Of a stretch of DNA of 64,000 bases, positions 46,842-59,631 are shown in pieces; positions within the stretch are counted from its first letter, which is position 1; each line of letters begins with the position of its first letter. This DNA comes from Enhygromyxa salina (GTDB taxonomy: Bacteria > Myxococcota_A > Polyangia > Nannocystales > Nannocystaceae), in assembly GCF_002994615.1 (NCBI RefSeq), contig NZ_PVNK01000152.1, positions 1 through 64,000 of the forward strand, written 5' to 3'. A program made the position numbers and the translations under genes. The notes beneath the pieces are model-generated. The model did not search any database. It had not been told where the DNA came from and saw only the letters and a program-made list of their open reading frames with translations.

Positions 46842-47837
46842 GTGGCCATCTCCTCCGCCCGCAAACAAGCCAGCTCCGACCGCCGGGCCGCGAACCGGGC
46901 CCGAGGCCAGGCACGGCCCCACCCGCGGGTCCGCGCGCGGCCGATTCTCCCCTCGACCAGCTACAAGGTCACGAGGCGGTGCCTCGAGCGTCGCATGTTC
47001 CTCGCCCCCGGCCGCGCTCCCGACGAGATCGTCAACTTCATCGGCTACTGCCTCGCGTACACCGCCGCCAAGTTCGGCGTTCAGATCCACGCGGCCGTGA
47101 TGATGTCGGACCACTACCACATCGACCTCACCGACCCGCGCGGCGATCTCGTCCCCTGGAAGCAGCTGTTCAACAGCTTGATCGCCCGTGGCATCAACGC
47201 CCAACGCGGGCGCTTCGACTCCGTCTGGAGTGGCGACGGACCCTGCGACACCTGCCGCCCGAACGATGACGAGACGTTCAAGGATCTCGTGTACACCATC
47301 GCTAATCCGGTCGACGCTGGCCTCGTGAAGTGGGCGCGGCTCTGGCCGGGATTCACCACCGCGGACTGGCGTTTTGGCGAGACGCGGACCTTCAAGCGGC
47401 CCGAGGGGTTGTTCGACCCTGACGGCAACATGCCCGAAGAGGCGGCGCTGCCCCTGGTCCGACCGCCGATCTTCAGCGAGCTCGACGACGACGCGCTGTA
47501 CGACAAGCTCGCTGCAGCGGTGCGCGACGTTGAGCTCGAGATTCAGGCCGACTTTCGTGCCCAAAGCCGACGGTTCATGGGGCCGCGCAAGCTCGCGCGG
47601 CAACACTGGAACCGGGTGGCGATGAGCTTTGAGGAGCGCTTCACTGTCGCGCCCAAGGTTGCGGCGTCGTCCGTTTGGCGACGCTTGGCGCAGCTGCAGC
47701 GGGACCGCGACTGGGAGCGCAAATACGCGGAGGCGCGAGCGGCGTGGCGGATGGGGAAGCCTGCTGTGTTTCCGGCGGGGACCTACTGGCTGCGTCGCTT
47801 CGCTGGGGTCAGTGTGGCCCAACATCCGCCCTCGTGA
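46842..47837 (+). CDS. REP-associated tyrosine transposase (Y1/IS200-like HUH domain)
   Basis: 331 residues from a GTG; a GTG at 46779 would lie in the upstream hairpin and is rejected. The HUH fold is seen as TSYKVTRRCLERRMFLAPG, the metal-binding H-x-H in AAVMMSDHYHIDL (His91, His93) and the candidate nucleophile Tyr151 in FKDLVYTIANPVDAGLV. Proteins of this RAYT-like group nick single-stranded DNA at REP hairpins; they are single-copy and domesticated in many genomes. The C-terminal half (after about 190) is a helical extension. Two hairpin repeats lie just upstream and a tandem repeat block just downstream. Confidence 0.85.
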   Translation: MAISSARKQASSDRRAANRARGQARPHPRVRARPILPSTSYKVTRRCLERRMFLAPGRAPDEIVNFIGYCLAYTAAKFGVQIHAAVMMSDHYHIDLTDPRGDLVPWKQLFNSLIARGINAQRGRFDSVWSGDGPCDTCRPNDDETFKDLVYTIANPVDAGLVKWARLWPGFTTADWRFGETRTFKRPEGLFDPDGNMPEEAALPLVRPPIFSELDDDALYDKLAAAVRDVELEIQADFRAQSRRFMGPRKLARQHWNRVAMSFEERFTVAPKVAASSVWRRLAQLQRDRDWERKYAEARAAWRMGKPAVFPAGTYWLRRFAGVSVAQHPPS

Positions 47838-47950
47838 ACCTGCGACATGGGGAAAGGCGGGGTGGCTCGAGGCGATCCCGCGGGATGGTAATTGTGTTGT
47901 GGCCGCGGGCTGGTGGTGGGGTGTGCGCGTGACCGAAGAATTGGCCTTCT

Positions 47951-48214
47951 TGGGCCGAAGATGAGCGTAAATTTGCGAATCGTCTGTGCTCGCGGGGCGT
48001 GCTCGAACCCCGGCCCGGACCACGTTCCTGCAAAGACTCCCCGTCCGGTATTCTTGGGCCGAAGATGGGCGTAAATTTGCGAATCGTCTGTGCTCGCGGG
48101 GCGTGCTCGAACCCCGGCCCGGACCACGTTCCTGCAAAGACTCCCCGTCCGGTATTCTGGACCACGTTCCTGCAAAGACTCCCCGTCCGGTATTCTTCTG
48201 TGCTTCCGGTATTC
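47951..48214. repeat. tandem 104-bp repeats downstream of the transposase
   Basis: Two 104-bp units, 47951-48054 and 48055-48158, differ at one base. A third truncated unit repeats only the last 38 bases (48159-48196), and a further 12-base echo TTCCGGTATTCT follows. The 413-bp gap from 47838 to 48250 holds nothing else I can name. The block ends 37 bases from the hemL stop. Confidence 0.9.
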
Positions 48215-48250
48215 TGCAACGTTGCCCGAGGGAATCGCTCGCCCCAAGCC

Positions 48251-52284
<4,034 letters not shown>

Positions 52285-52403
52285 CAGGTTGCTTGGGTGG
52301 TCTCGGGGGCCCGGCTCCGGCCGGATTGCGCACTGCACGCACTGCCCACTTCTGACCCCGGCAGCATAGCTCTCGACGGACACGCTTGCACGGGTCCAAA
52401 CAC

Positions 52404-52442
52404 CTAAAAATAGGCCGAATTCTCTAAAATTACGCGAATTTG
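52404..52442 (-). promoter_or_regulatory. AT-rich putative gyrA promoter region
   Basis: About 39 bases of unusually AT-rich sequence in a GC-rich genome, 120-160 bases before the gyrA start. On the gyrA strand it reads AATTCGCGTAATTTTAGAGA followed by a TATTTT-like hexamer. No clean consensus -35/-10 pair with good spacing can be fixed, so only the region is claimed. Confidence 0.35.
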
Positions 52443-52527
52443 GGTCCGCGTGAGCGGCCCCGATCTCGGTCTCGAAGCAGGTCGCTCTTCAGGGTGCTTT
52501 TGCGTGAGTCTCGAGCGACCCTGAGCG

Positions 52528-53133
52528 TCAGCGCCGCAGCGCTCGCGCCCGCTGGGCGTCGCAGCGAAACGGGCACACCCCGCCGGGTTCACGCGCGAGC
52601 GCGAGCGGGGCGAAGACCTCTTCAACGAGGCGCTGGAGGCTGGCCCGCTGGTCCCCGAGCCGACGGCTGTCGAGCCCGACGACCATGGCCGCGAGCACGA
52701 CCGGGAACATCATCGCGGTGCCCAGCAGCAAGCCCGTGGTCCAAAACTGGAGCGGGATGATCAGCAGCGCGACCCCGGCCACGCCCAGGTACCCCGCGCG
52801 CGTCAGCGGGTGGAGGCGAAAACGCAGCACGAGCTCGCTCCCGCCCTCCGCCCGGCGCTCGACTCGGCCCTCGAGGACCGCGTAGGCGCCGGGCTCCCAC
52901 ACGCCGGGCTCGGACGCGCGGCCAGCGAGGATGAACCCACGCTCCCCGCGCTCGAGCACGAAGCGGGTGTCCGGGCCGCGCACGGTCCCGAGGGAGGCGA
53001 GACGGGCCTCGGTCACGCGCTTGTCAGCGAGCAGCTCGGCGACCACGCGCTCGGGCGCGAGCGGCAGCGCGAAGCGAAGTGGTGGCTGGCGCGCCTCGGG
53101 CTCGAGCCGTGCGAGGGGACCCACGAGCACCAA
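52528..53133 (-). CDS. hypothetical membrane protein with two TM segments
   Basis: 201 residues from a TTG, or one codon fewer from a GTG at 53130. The N-terminal half is soluble (PPLRFALPLAPERVVAELLA, DTRFVLERGERGFILAGRA, a beta-rich region), followed by a hairpin of two hydrophobic segments (GYLGVAGVALLIIPLQFWTTG and LLLGTAMMFPVVLAAMVVGL) and a basic C terminus (LVEEVFAPLALAREPGGVCPF). No family recognised. It lies upstream of gyrA on the same strand, with the AT-rich region between, and 78 bases downstream of the next gene. Confidence 0.6.
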   Translation of the reverse strand: MVLVGPLARLEPEARQPPLRFALPLAPERVVAELLADKRVTEARLASLGTVRGPDTRFVLERGERGFILAGRASEPGVWEPGAYAVLEGRVERRAEGGSELVLRFRLHPLTRAGYLGVAGVALLIIPLQFWTTGLLLGTAMMFPVVLAAMVVGLDSRRLGDQRASLQRLVEEVFAPLALAREPGGVCPFRCDAQRARALRR

Positions 53134-53211
53134 CCATACAGTGGCCGCGGCCGACCCGGGAGCGAAGATCTCGCGCGGGCGCCCGCTCCGCGGGGTCCCC
53201 AGGCTCGAGCT

Positions 53212-54030
53212 TCACTCGTCTGCTTGTGACGGTGCTGCCGCGGGCCGACGCGGGACCTGCTCGATGAAGCCGTGATCCGGATCCACGATCGCAACCACGC
53301 TCGGCGCCCGACTCGGCGCGTCGATGTCGACGTCGAGCTCCCCGGCCTCTCGATCATCGTCGCCCCCGAGGTAGCCGCCCTCGAGCCGCTCGGGATGCAC
53401 GTGCACACTCGCGAGGTACACGCGTGAGGGGCGGTCGTCTCCGGCCCCGAGCTCGGCCAGCAGCGCCTCGGGGACGAGGTGGATCCCGAACGCGTCGCGG
53501 TCGACGATCAACGCCCGCAGCGGAACCAAGTCGGGCCCGCCCGAGCGATCGAAGCCCGCGTCGACCGCCGCCGCCGCGCGCTCGAGCCACGCGCGATCGA
53601 AGCGCCGCTCGTCGTCGAGGCAGAACAACACGACGGCCCGCCCGACGCGCTTGCCCGGCCGCCGCAGCCACTCGTCGCTGCGCAGGACCACGCCCAGGAC
53701 CAGCGGCCCCGACTCGAGCGCCTGGGCGCGCAGCTTGCCCGAGCGCGACTGCGAGATCGTGCCCCACACGAAGCCCCCGATCCACAGCCCGATGCCCGCG
53801 TAGGTCCAGCTGAAGGAGATCTTGTCCATCGCGCCGAGGATCACCGCCGCGACCAGCCCGACCGCCCCGACGCCGGACAACAGGTCGCCGAGGCAGCCCC
53901 GATCCCCCCGGGCCATGCGCGTCAGCTCGTCGTCGTCGAGCGAGCGAGGCGTCGCCTCGAAACGGTCGCGGACGCTGACGAGGGCTCGGGACACGGCGGG
54001 GACCTTTGCAGATTCGACGCGAGTTGTCAT
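53212..54030 (-). CDS. hypothetical membrane protein coupled to the TonB-like gene
   Basis: 272 residues. Two adjacent hydrophobic segments at about 50-95 (LLSGVGAVGLVAAVILGAM and WTYAGIGLWIGGFVWGTI) precede a soluble C-terminal domain (about 100-272: GPLVLGVVLRSDEWLRRPGKR, VVLFCLDDERRFDRAWLERA, RVYLASVHVHPERLEGG). No family known to me. The ATG overlaps the stop of the upstream gene (ATGA at 54027-54030), so the two proteins are probably made together. The strongly acidic stretch GGDDDREAGELDVDIDA lies near the end. Confidence 0.65.
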   Translation of the reverse strand: MTTRVESAKVPAVSRALVSVRDRFEATPRSLDDDELTRMARGDRGCLGDLLSGVGAVGLVAAVILGAMDKISFSWTYAGIGLWIGGFVWGTISQSRSGKLRAQALESGPLVLGVVLRSDEWLRRPGKRVGRAVVLFCLDDERRFDRAWLERAAAAVDAGFDRSGGPDLVPLRALIVDRDAFGIHLVPEALLAELGAGDDRPSRVYLASVHVHPERLEGGYLGGDDDREAGELDVDIDAPSRAPSVVAIVDPDHGFIEQVPRRPAAAPSQADE

Positions 54031-55613
54031 TCGGACGGCGGCTCGAGCTCGCCGGCTTCCGGGTCCGGCTTGTCGGGCTCGACGCCCTCGGGCTCGACCT
54101 CCTCGGGCTCGACGTCCTCGGGCTCGGGACCGACGTCGGGCAGCTCGCCCTCGGCCTCGGCCTCGCCTTCGGTCTCGGCCGCGCCCGCGCCCTCCCCTTC
54201 GGTCTCGGCCGCGCCCTCCCCTTCGGTCTCGGCCGCGCCCGCGTCCGCCTCTTCGAGCAGCTTCAGCGCCTCCGAGGGCGTGAGCTTGCCGTCCTGGCGC
54301 AGCTCCCAGTTCTTCTCGCGCTCGGCCTGGGCCGCGAGGGCCTCCTTCTTCGAGTAGCGCATGGCCTTGCCAAACTCCTTGGCGACCATCTGCAGGACCA
54401 CCCGCGCCGAGGTCTCGTTGAACTCGTAGCGAAACACCAGCTGCCGCTTGGTCCGCTCGAGGGTCATGCCCGAGATGATCCCGCCCGCGACGTCCCAGGC
54501 CCCGACCTTGCGCAGATCCGACTCGAGCTGCTCGGTCCAGTAGCTCTCGGCCAGCTCGGCGTGGTCGGTCTCGAGGAAGTCGAGCTTGATGACCAGCTCG
54601 GGCTCCTTGGCGGCCTCCCACATCAGCTCGGCGCGGCTCGGGATCTCGATCGGGAAGTCGGACCCGACCCGGACCATGCTGCGGATGTCCTCGATGACGA
54701 GCTGGATCCCGGCCTTGGGCTCGGCGTAGGTGTAGCGCCGGATCTTGGCGATGTTGGCCACGAAGTTGCCCGAGGTCTTGCCCTTGCTCGCGTCGGGCCC
54801 GGCCACGACCTGCTCGACGAAGGCCTCGCGGAGGTAGAGCGCGACCTTGTCGCCGGGCAGGAGCACGAACTGGCGATCGTCGGGGTTGCGGTCCTCGATG
54901 TCGGGGTCGACGAAGCGCGGGTCGCCGATCTCGACCTCGTCTTCCTCGCGCCAGTCGACGGTCATGCCCTGCTTGGCGCAGGCCCGCTCGATGCCCGCCT
55001 TCATCTCGGCGTGGCCGAACTTGTACTGGACGGCGACGAAGGCCTGGGTCTGGTCCGTGGCGTCGGGGCTACCCATGACCACGTACTCGAAGTCCTCCCA
55101 GATGTTGAAGCCGGCGTCGTCGACGAGGAGGCGGAAGTCCCGCAGCGGGGCCATGATCTCCGTGGCCGAGTCGCGAAAGGGGAGCTTCTTGATCCGCGAG
55201 TTGGCCAGGACCAGGGTCCAGGTCGCGTTGGGCGGGACGAGCGCCTTGATCTTGGACTTGCGGTGGCCGAACTTGGGTTTGGGCTCGGGGTCCGGCTCGG
55301 GCTCGGGGGTCGCGGCCTCGGCGTCGGGCTCGACGGGCTGCTCGACCGGCGGCGGCGTCGACTCCTCCTCGGCGGGCGGATCTTTTTCTTCGGGCTGCTC
55401 CTCGGGCTGCTCCTCAGGCTCGCCCTGGGCCTCGTCGGGCTCGATCTCCTTGACGTCAAACTCGATGAATTCGATGTCGTAGTCGGGCAGATCCTCGCTC
55501 AGCTCCAGATCCTCGGTCTGGATCTCGAACGACCACACGAACGCGAGCACGAAGATCGCGTGAGCGAGGAGCGACAGGGCGCCGGACAGGCTGTATCGGG
55601 TCGGCTCGCGCAC
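54027..55613 (-). CDS. TonB-N-terminus-like envelope protein, Pro/Glu-rich
   Basis: 528 residues from a GTG. The N terminus (SLSGALSLLAHAIFVLAFVWSF) is a TonB-type signal anchor followed by a Pro/Glu-rich spacer (about 55-120). The TonB C-terminal domain is not found. Instead a long region (about 125-450) of mixed structure follows, with ATWTLVLANSRIKKLPFRDS, EDFEYVVMGSPDATDQTQAFV and GIQLVIEDIRSMVRVGSDFP, which looks like a periplasmic domain repeated or extended. The C terminus is low complexity (GAAETEGEG repeats, EPEEVEPEGVEPD). Likely an inner-membrane protein spanning the periplasm; TonB-like function is not shown. Confidence 0.65.
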   Translation of the reverse strand: MREPTRYSLSGALSLLAHAIFVLAFVWSFEIQTEDLELSEDLPDYDIEFIEFDVKEIEPDEAQGEPEEQPEEQPEEKDPPAEEESTPPPVEQPVEPDAEAATPEPEPDPEPKPKFGHRKSKIKALVPPNATWTLVLANSRIKKLPFRDSATEIMAPLRDFRLLVDDAGFNIWEDFEYVVMGSPDATDQTQAFVAVQYKFGHAEMKAGIERACAKQGMTVDWREEDEVEIGDPRFVDPDIEDRNPDDRQFVLLPGDKVALYLREAFVEQVVAGPDASKGKTSGNFVANIAKIRRYTYAEPKAGIQLVIEDIRSMVRVGSDFPIEIPSRAELMWEAAKEPELVIKLDFLETDHAELAESYWTEQLESDLRKVGAWDVAGGIISGMTLERTKRQLVFRYEFNETSARVVLQMVAKEFGKAMRYSKKEALAAQAEREKNWELRQDGKLTPSEALKLLEEADAGAAETEGEGAAETEGEGAGAAETEGEAEAEGELPDVGPEPEDVEPEEVEPEGVEPDKPDPEAGELEPPSE

Positions 55614-55656
55614 GGACGGTCGAGCTTAGCAGGGGTGGGCGCCAGCTCAATTGGGC

Positions 55657-56406
55657 TCAATTCAACAGATGATGCTGTCGGGGGTGCTCGTCGAGCATCT
55701 CGCGGATCTGGGGCACGTCGGGGTGGAGGGCGGCGAGCAGCTCCAGGGTATCGGCCACGCGGTCGAGCTCGTGGCCGATGCCGTAGTGCCGCCGCAGGTT
55801 CTCGAGCATCCGGGTCAAGATCAGGCGCGAGTGGCACGGGCGCAGCTGCGCGAGCAGCTCGTTCGAGTCGGGCTCGACGTGGTGGCCGACGACGCTGGTG
55901 AACAACGCGGCGAGCTCGTCGAGCTGGAGGCGTCGGCCGCCGCGGAAGGGATCCCAGATGTGCGGCTCAGTCTGACTGGCCTCGGGGTCATCGAGCTGGA
56001 GCCCGACGAGGAAGTGGCCGGGGAAGCTGATCCCGTGGAGCTCGACCCCGCAGCGCTCGGCGAGGTGGATCGCGAGCACGCACAGGCTGATCGGCAGGCC
56101 GAGGCGGCGCTCGAGCACGCGGTCCATCAGGCTGTTGCGCGGATCCTCGTAGTTGCGAATGTTGCCGCGGAAGCGGTTGCGGCGCATGAACTCGAGCACG
56201 CCCTCGGTGATGTCGACCGCGCCCTCACGCCCGACGCAGTGGTCGATGACCGCGAGCTCGATCTCCCGCTTGGCGATCCGGGCCTCGGGCCAGGTGTCGC
56301 CGTCTTGGAGGGCCGCGGCGTAGGCCATCGACGCGTCGAAGAGCGGGACCGCGGTCTGCGTGGGCCCGACCAGATCGGCGAAGCGGTGCAAGAGATCGAC
56401 GCGCAT
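55657..56406 (-). CDS. SirB1/transglutaminase-like family protein
   Basis: 249 residues. Matches the SirB1-type transglutaminase-like fold: EFMRRNRFRGNIRNYEDPRNSLMD, VLERRLGLPISLCVLAIHLAERCGVELHGISFPGHFLVGL, and a C-terminal TPR-like MLENLRRHYG region that is common in this family. The Cys in LPISLCVL and His in SFPGHF occupy the places of the transglutaminase dyad. Biological role is unclear. It starts one base after the def stop, so both are on one leftward transcript. Confidence 0.85.
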   Translation of the reverse strand: MRVDLLHRFADLVGPTQTAVPLFDASMAYAAALQDGDTWPEARIAKREIELAVIDHCVGREGAVDITEGVLEFMRRNRFRGNIRNYEDPRNSLMDRVLERRLGLPISLCVLAIHLAERCGVELHGISFPGHFLVGLQLDDPEASQTEPHIWDPFRGGRRLQLDELAALFTSVVGHHVEPDSNELLAQLRPCHSRLILTRMLENLRRHYGIGHELDRVADTLELLAALHPDVPQIREMLDEHPRQHHLLN

Positions 56407-56407
56407 G

Positions 56408-56986
56408 TCAGGCTCCCCAGCGGTCCACGAGCTGCTTGACCCGCGCGCGAAAGCCCTCCTCGCGGTCGCGGCGAAACACGTCCCAGGTGCACAGCGTCTT
56501 CGGATCTTCGACGCGATCGACGAACAGCTTGCCCCACAGATGATCGGCCTCGTGCTGGAAGGTGCCCGCGCTGATCCCCCTGATCTCGAAATCGAGCGGC
56601 TCGCCGTGGCGGTCGAGGGCGCGCACGCGCAGCTCGGCGTGGCGACGCACGACCCCGCGCAGGTTGGGGACCGAGAGGCAGCCCTCGTAGTTCTCGAAGG
56701 TCTCGTCGGACAGGGGCTCGAGCACGGGGTTGACCAGCACGGTCAGCGGGATGCGGGGCTTGTAGGGGTAGCGCGGGTTGTCTTGAACCTCGATCGCGCA
56801 GACCTGCACGGGCTCGAACACCTGGTTGGCCGCGAGCCCGGCCCCCTTGGCGTCGCGCATGGTCGCGATCAGGTCGTCGATGAAGGCTTGAAACTCCGCG
56901 CTGGTCAGCTCGTCGACGCCGACCTCTCGCGCGCGCTCGCGGAGCACGGGCTCGCCGATCTGCGCTATCGCCCGGATGGTCGGCAC
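56408..56986 (-). CDS. def: peptide deformylase
   Basis: 192 residues, the metal-dependent enzyme that removes the N-formyl group from new proteins. All three signature motifs are intact: GAGLAANQ (48-55), EGCLS (101-105, metal Cys) and QHEADH (144-149, metal His and catalytic Glu; Ala replaces the usual Tyr/Met between). The C terminus is extended and basic (DREEGFRARVKQLVDRWGA). It lies 18 bases after the WD40-like lipoprotein gene and one base before SirB1. Confidence 0.95.
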   Translation of the reverse strand: MPTIRAIAQIGEPVLRERAREVGVDELTSAEFQAFIDDLIATMRDAKGAGLAANQVFEPVQVCAIEVQDNPRYPYKPRIPLTVLVNPVLEPLSDETFENYEGCLSVPNLRGVVRRHAELRVRALDRHGEPLDFEIRGISAGTFQHEADHLWGKLFVDRVEDPKTLCTWDVFRRDREEGFRARVKQLVDRWGA

Positions 56987-57004
56987 CGCGCCAGTCTAGC
57001 AGGA

Positions 57005-59539
57005 TTAGCCCTGCGGACTGCTCGAATCGGTCTCGGGCGTCGCGTTTGGGGCTTGTTCGTGGTCCGGCACGGGCTCCGCGGCGCGCGGCTCGGCGCTGGG
57101 TTCCTGATCTGCACCAGGCTCAGGTGTGCAGGTCGAGCCCGTGAAGAACTGCTCGAAGAGCTCGGGACCCCGCTCGACCGGCCAGCGCTCGATGGCCTCG
57201 TCGGCCACGACCCCCGCGCGGGTGCCGTCGAGGATCCGGCACGGCGGCATGGCGCTGCCCGGGCGCCACACGGCGACGAGGTCCGCGCCGCGCAGGGCCT
57301 GGACCGGTGATCCATCATAGCGGGCGAGGGCCGTAGTGTCGGACACGTGGAGATCGAGGGTCGCGGCGTCGACGAGGCGGTGCAAGGTCAAGCCGCGATC
57401 GTCGAGCTCGACGAACACGCCCGGCTGTCCGCCGACCGCGGCGATCTCCCAGATGCGCCCCCCGGCCCCGGCGTGGATCGGCTGGACCTCAGCTGCGCCT
57501 GCGTCGATCCGCGCGATCGAGCCGTCCTCGAAGCCGACCACGAGCACGGGCGCGTCGGCGCTCGGGACCCACGCGAGCGCCGTCGCGGCCCCGGGCAGCT
57601 CGACCGAGTCGCGCTGACCGGCGATGTCGATCCGCTCGAGCGTGCCGCCGCCGAAGGGCTGGACCACAGCGAGGGTCCCGTCATCGGCGATCGCCGCGAG
57701 CGTGCCCTCACCGACGTCCTGCTGCACGGGCTGGGCCGCGAGCGTGACGACCGGCTTGCGCGCGAGCAGATCGACGATGTGCCGCTCGAAGCCCGAGACG
57801 TGGGCCGACCACTTGCCGTTGGCCGAAAACCGCGGCGCGCCGCCGAGGGCGTTGGGCCCGGCCGCCCAGCCCGCGGCCGACGAAGACGCGGTCCAGCTCG
57901 GCGCGGCGGCCCCGGGCGTCCACGCGAGGATGTGCGCGCCGTCGGGGCTCACGCCGACGTCGAGGCCGAGGCCGCTCGGGGCGGTCGCGAGGGTCAAGAT
58001 CTGCGGGACGCCGTCGGCGACTCGGATCACCCGCACGGCGGCCTGAGTTTCGGCGCTGTAGCTCGACGAGCTCGTGACCAGGATCTGGGCCTTGGCGTCG
58101 AGCGCGAGCATGAAGGGGAAGATCGGGAGCCCGGCGGCCGGGTCCTGCCCGCGCTCCTCGTCCTCCTCGGGGAGCACCTGCCAGGGGGCCTCGACGCGGA
58201 TCGAGCGGTGCTCGGCCGAGTCGAGGGACCACAGGCGGTACTGGGTCCGTGGCTCGAGCGAGGCGGTCACGAGCTGCGCGGTGCCGCTGGCGGCGGTCAG
58301 CAGATCCGGGCGCTCCTCGGCGGCCGCGAGCCAGCCGGTCTCGGCCGGACGGGCCCACGCGACGACCGCGAGGTTGCCCTGGCCGTCGCCGATCGCGGCG
58401 TGGTGACGATCGATCGCGAGCTCGCGGCGATCGCCCACTCGCCAGCCGCGCTCGGGCGGCTGCGCGCCCCAGCCCGGGAAGTGATCGACGACCAAGATCT
58501 CTTCGTTCGGGCCGAGACGAAAATCCCCCGCCGGGAGGTTCGGCCGGCCCATGCTGGCCTCGGTCGGGTGGCCGGCCGCGTCCGTCCAGAACACCCACGG
58601 CTTGACCAGCTCGAGCGGGAAGTGGGCCTGATCCTCGAGCCGACGGCCGATCAGCCCGGCGTTGTCGCGGTCGTAGATCTCGCGGTAGACCACGCCGCCG
58701 CGCGAGAGCACGGCGAGATCACCGTCGATCGGCGCGCTCGGGATCAGCTGGCGCCCGCGCTCGTGGCCGGGCTGCCAGACCTCGACGTAGTCTGCGACCG
58801 CGCCGGGGAAGTCTTGCTCGGCGAGGGCCCGCAGCTGCGCTTGCTCGTCGGGGTCGACGGTCCGCATGCCAGCGTCATCGAAGGTCGCGAGCGGGTGGTT
58901 GGCGATGCCCTCGCTCAGGGCCCACTGGCGCAGCTCGGCCGCGGCCACGACCCCGCCGCTGGCCGAGAGCGCGAGCCCGGTGACGAAGCCGTGGCCGACC
59001 ATCGACCACAGCAGCTGGGGCTGCTCGGCCCGCGACCACATCTGGATCGTGCGGCCGTCGCTGACGACCAGGTGGGGGCCGGCCACGGCCAGCGCGGTGA
59101 TCGGCCGCCCGAGGGTGAAGGCGCGGACCGGCGTGGTCGACTCTGGTCGCCACTCGAGCAGGCGACCGTCGAAGCCGGCCGTGTACCAGGTCCCGTCAGA
59201 CGCGAGCTCGAGGGCCGAGAGCCCGCCGGGGTGGGCGCGCGAGGCCGCGAGCAGCTCGCCGTCGGCCCAGACCCGGACCCAGCCCTCGGCGTCACCGCTG
59301 GCCAGGCGCCACTGCTCACCGGGCTGCGGAGGCAAGAGCGCGAGGTCGACGATCGCGCCGCTGTGGAAGGGCAGCCCGAGCTCGACCGGGCGCAGCGTCG
59401 GGCTGACCTCGGCCAGCGTCGGGGGGCTGCTCGCGGGGGTCGCCGCGAGCTGGGTCGGCGTGCACGCCGAGCACACGGCGAGCACCCCGGTCAGAACCAG
59501 CGAAATTCGTGAGCTCGGCACCAAGCCAGAGGCTAGCAA
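57005..59539 (-). CDS. WD40-like beta-propeller lipoprotein
   Basis: 844 residues from a TTG with AAGGA five bases upstream; a GTG six codons later is possible. Signal peptide with a lipobox-like VCSAC (about Cys26). The body is made of many propeller-type repeats (WVRVWADGELLAAS, GRLLEWRPESTTPVR, TIQMWSRAEQPQL), loosely WD40. The C terminus is Pro/Glu-rich. Probably one or two beta-propellers on the cell envelope; the ligand is unknown. Its gene is followed closely by def and the SirB1-like gene. Confidence 0.7.
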   Translation of the reverse strand: MLASGLVPSSRISLVLTGVLAVCSACTPTQLAATPASSPPTLAEVSPTLRPVELGLPFHSGAIVDLALLPPQPGEQWRLASGDAEGWVRVWADGELLAASRAHPGGLSALELASDGTWYTAGFDGRLLEWRPESTTPVRAFTLGRPITALAVAGPHLVVSDGRTIQMWSRAEQPQLLWSMVGHGFVTGLALSASGGVVAAAELRQWALSEGIANHPLATFDDAGMRTVDPDEQAQLRALAEQDFPGAVADYVEVWQPGHERGRQLIPSAPIDGDLAVLSRGGVVYREIYDRDNAGLIGRRLEDQAHFPLELVKPWVFWTDAAGHPTEASMGRPNLPAGDFRLGPNEEILVVDHFPGWGAQPPERGWRVGDRRELAIDRHHAAIGDGQGNLAVVAWARPAETGWLAAAEERPDLLTAASGTAQLVTASLEPRTQYRLWSLDSAEHRSIRVEAPWQVLPEEDEERGQDPAAGLPIFPFMLALDAKAQILVTSSSSYSAETQAAVRVIRVADGVPQILTLATAPSGLGLDVGVSPDGAHILAWTPGAAAPSWTASSSAAGWAAGPNALGGAPRFSANGKWSAHVSGFERHIVDLLARKPVVTLAAQPVQQDVGEGTLAAIADDGTLAVVQPFGGGTLERIDIAGQRDSVELPGAATALAWVPSADAPVLVVGFEDGSIARIDAGAAEVQPIHAGAGGRIWEIAAVGGQPGVFVELDDRGLTLHRLVDAATLDLHVSDTTALARYDGSPVQALRGADLVAVWRPGSAMPPCRILDGTRAGVVADEAIERWPVERGPELFEQFFTGSTCTPEPGADQEPSAEPRAAEPVPDHEQAPNATPETDSSSPQG

Positions 59540-59581
59540 GGAATCCTTGGACCCCCACAGGTGCTCGGGCCCGAGTCACGC

Positions 59582-59609
59582 AAAAAGCCTCCCCAGGCTG
59601 GGGAGGCTT
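59582..59609 (-). terminator. rho-independent terminator of the beta-helix lipoprotein gene
   Basis: On the minus strand AAGCCTCCCC-AGCCT-GGGGAGGCTT forms a 10-bp stem with a 5-base loop followed at once by a T-run (TTTTT). It lies 22 bases downstream of the stop at 59632 and ends transcription of that gene before the WD40-like lipoprotein gene. Confidence 0.85.
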
Positions 59610-59631
59610 CGAAACAGGCGGCGCCGCCCGA

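Noticed and set aside
47951..48214. CRISPR array
   Set aside because: Units are 104 bp, adjacent with no variable spacers and only two full copies.
57347..59512. Plus-strand open frame of 721 codons opposite the WD40-like lipoprotein
   Set aside because: Arg/Gly/Asp-rich shadow with no recognisable domain, while the minus strand has a signal peptide, an SD and repeats.
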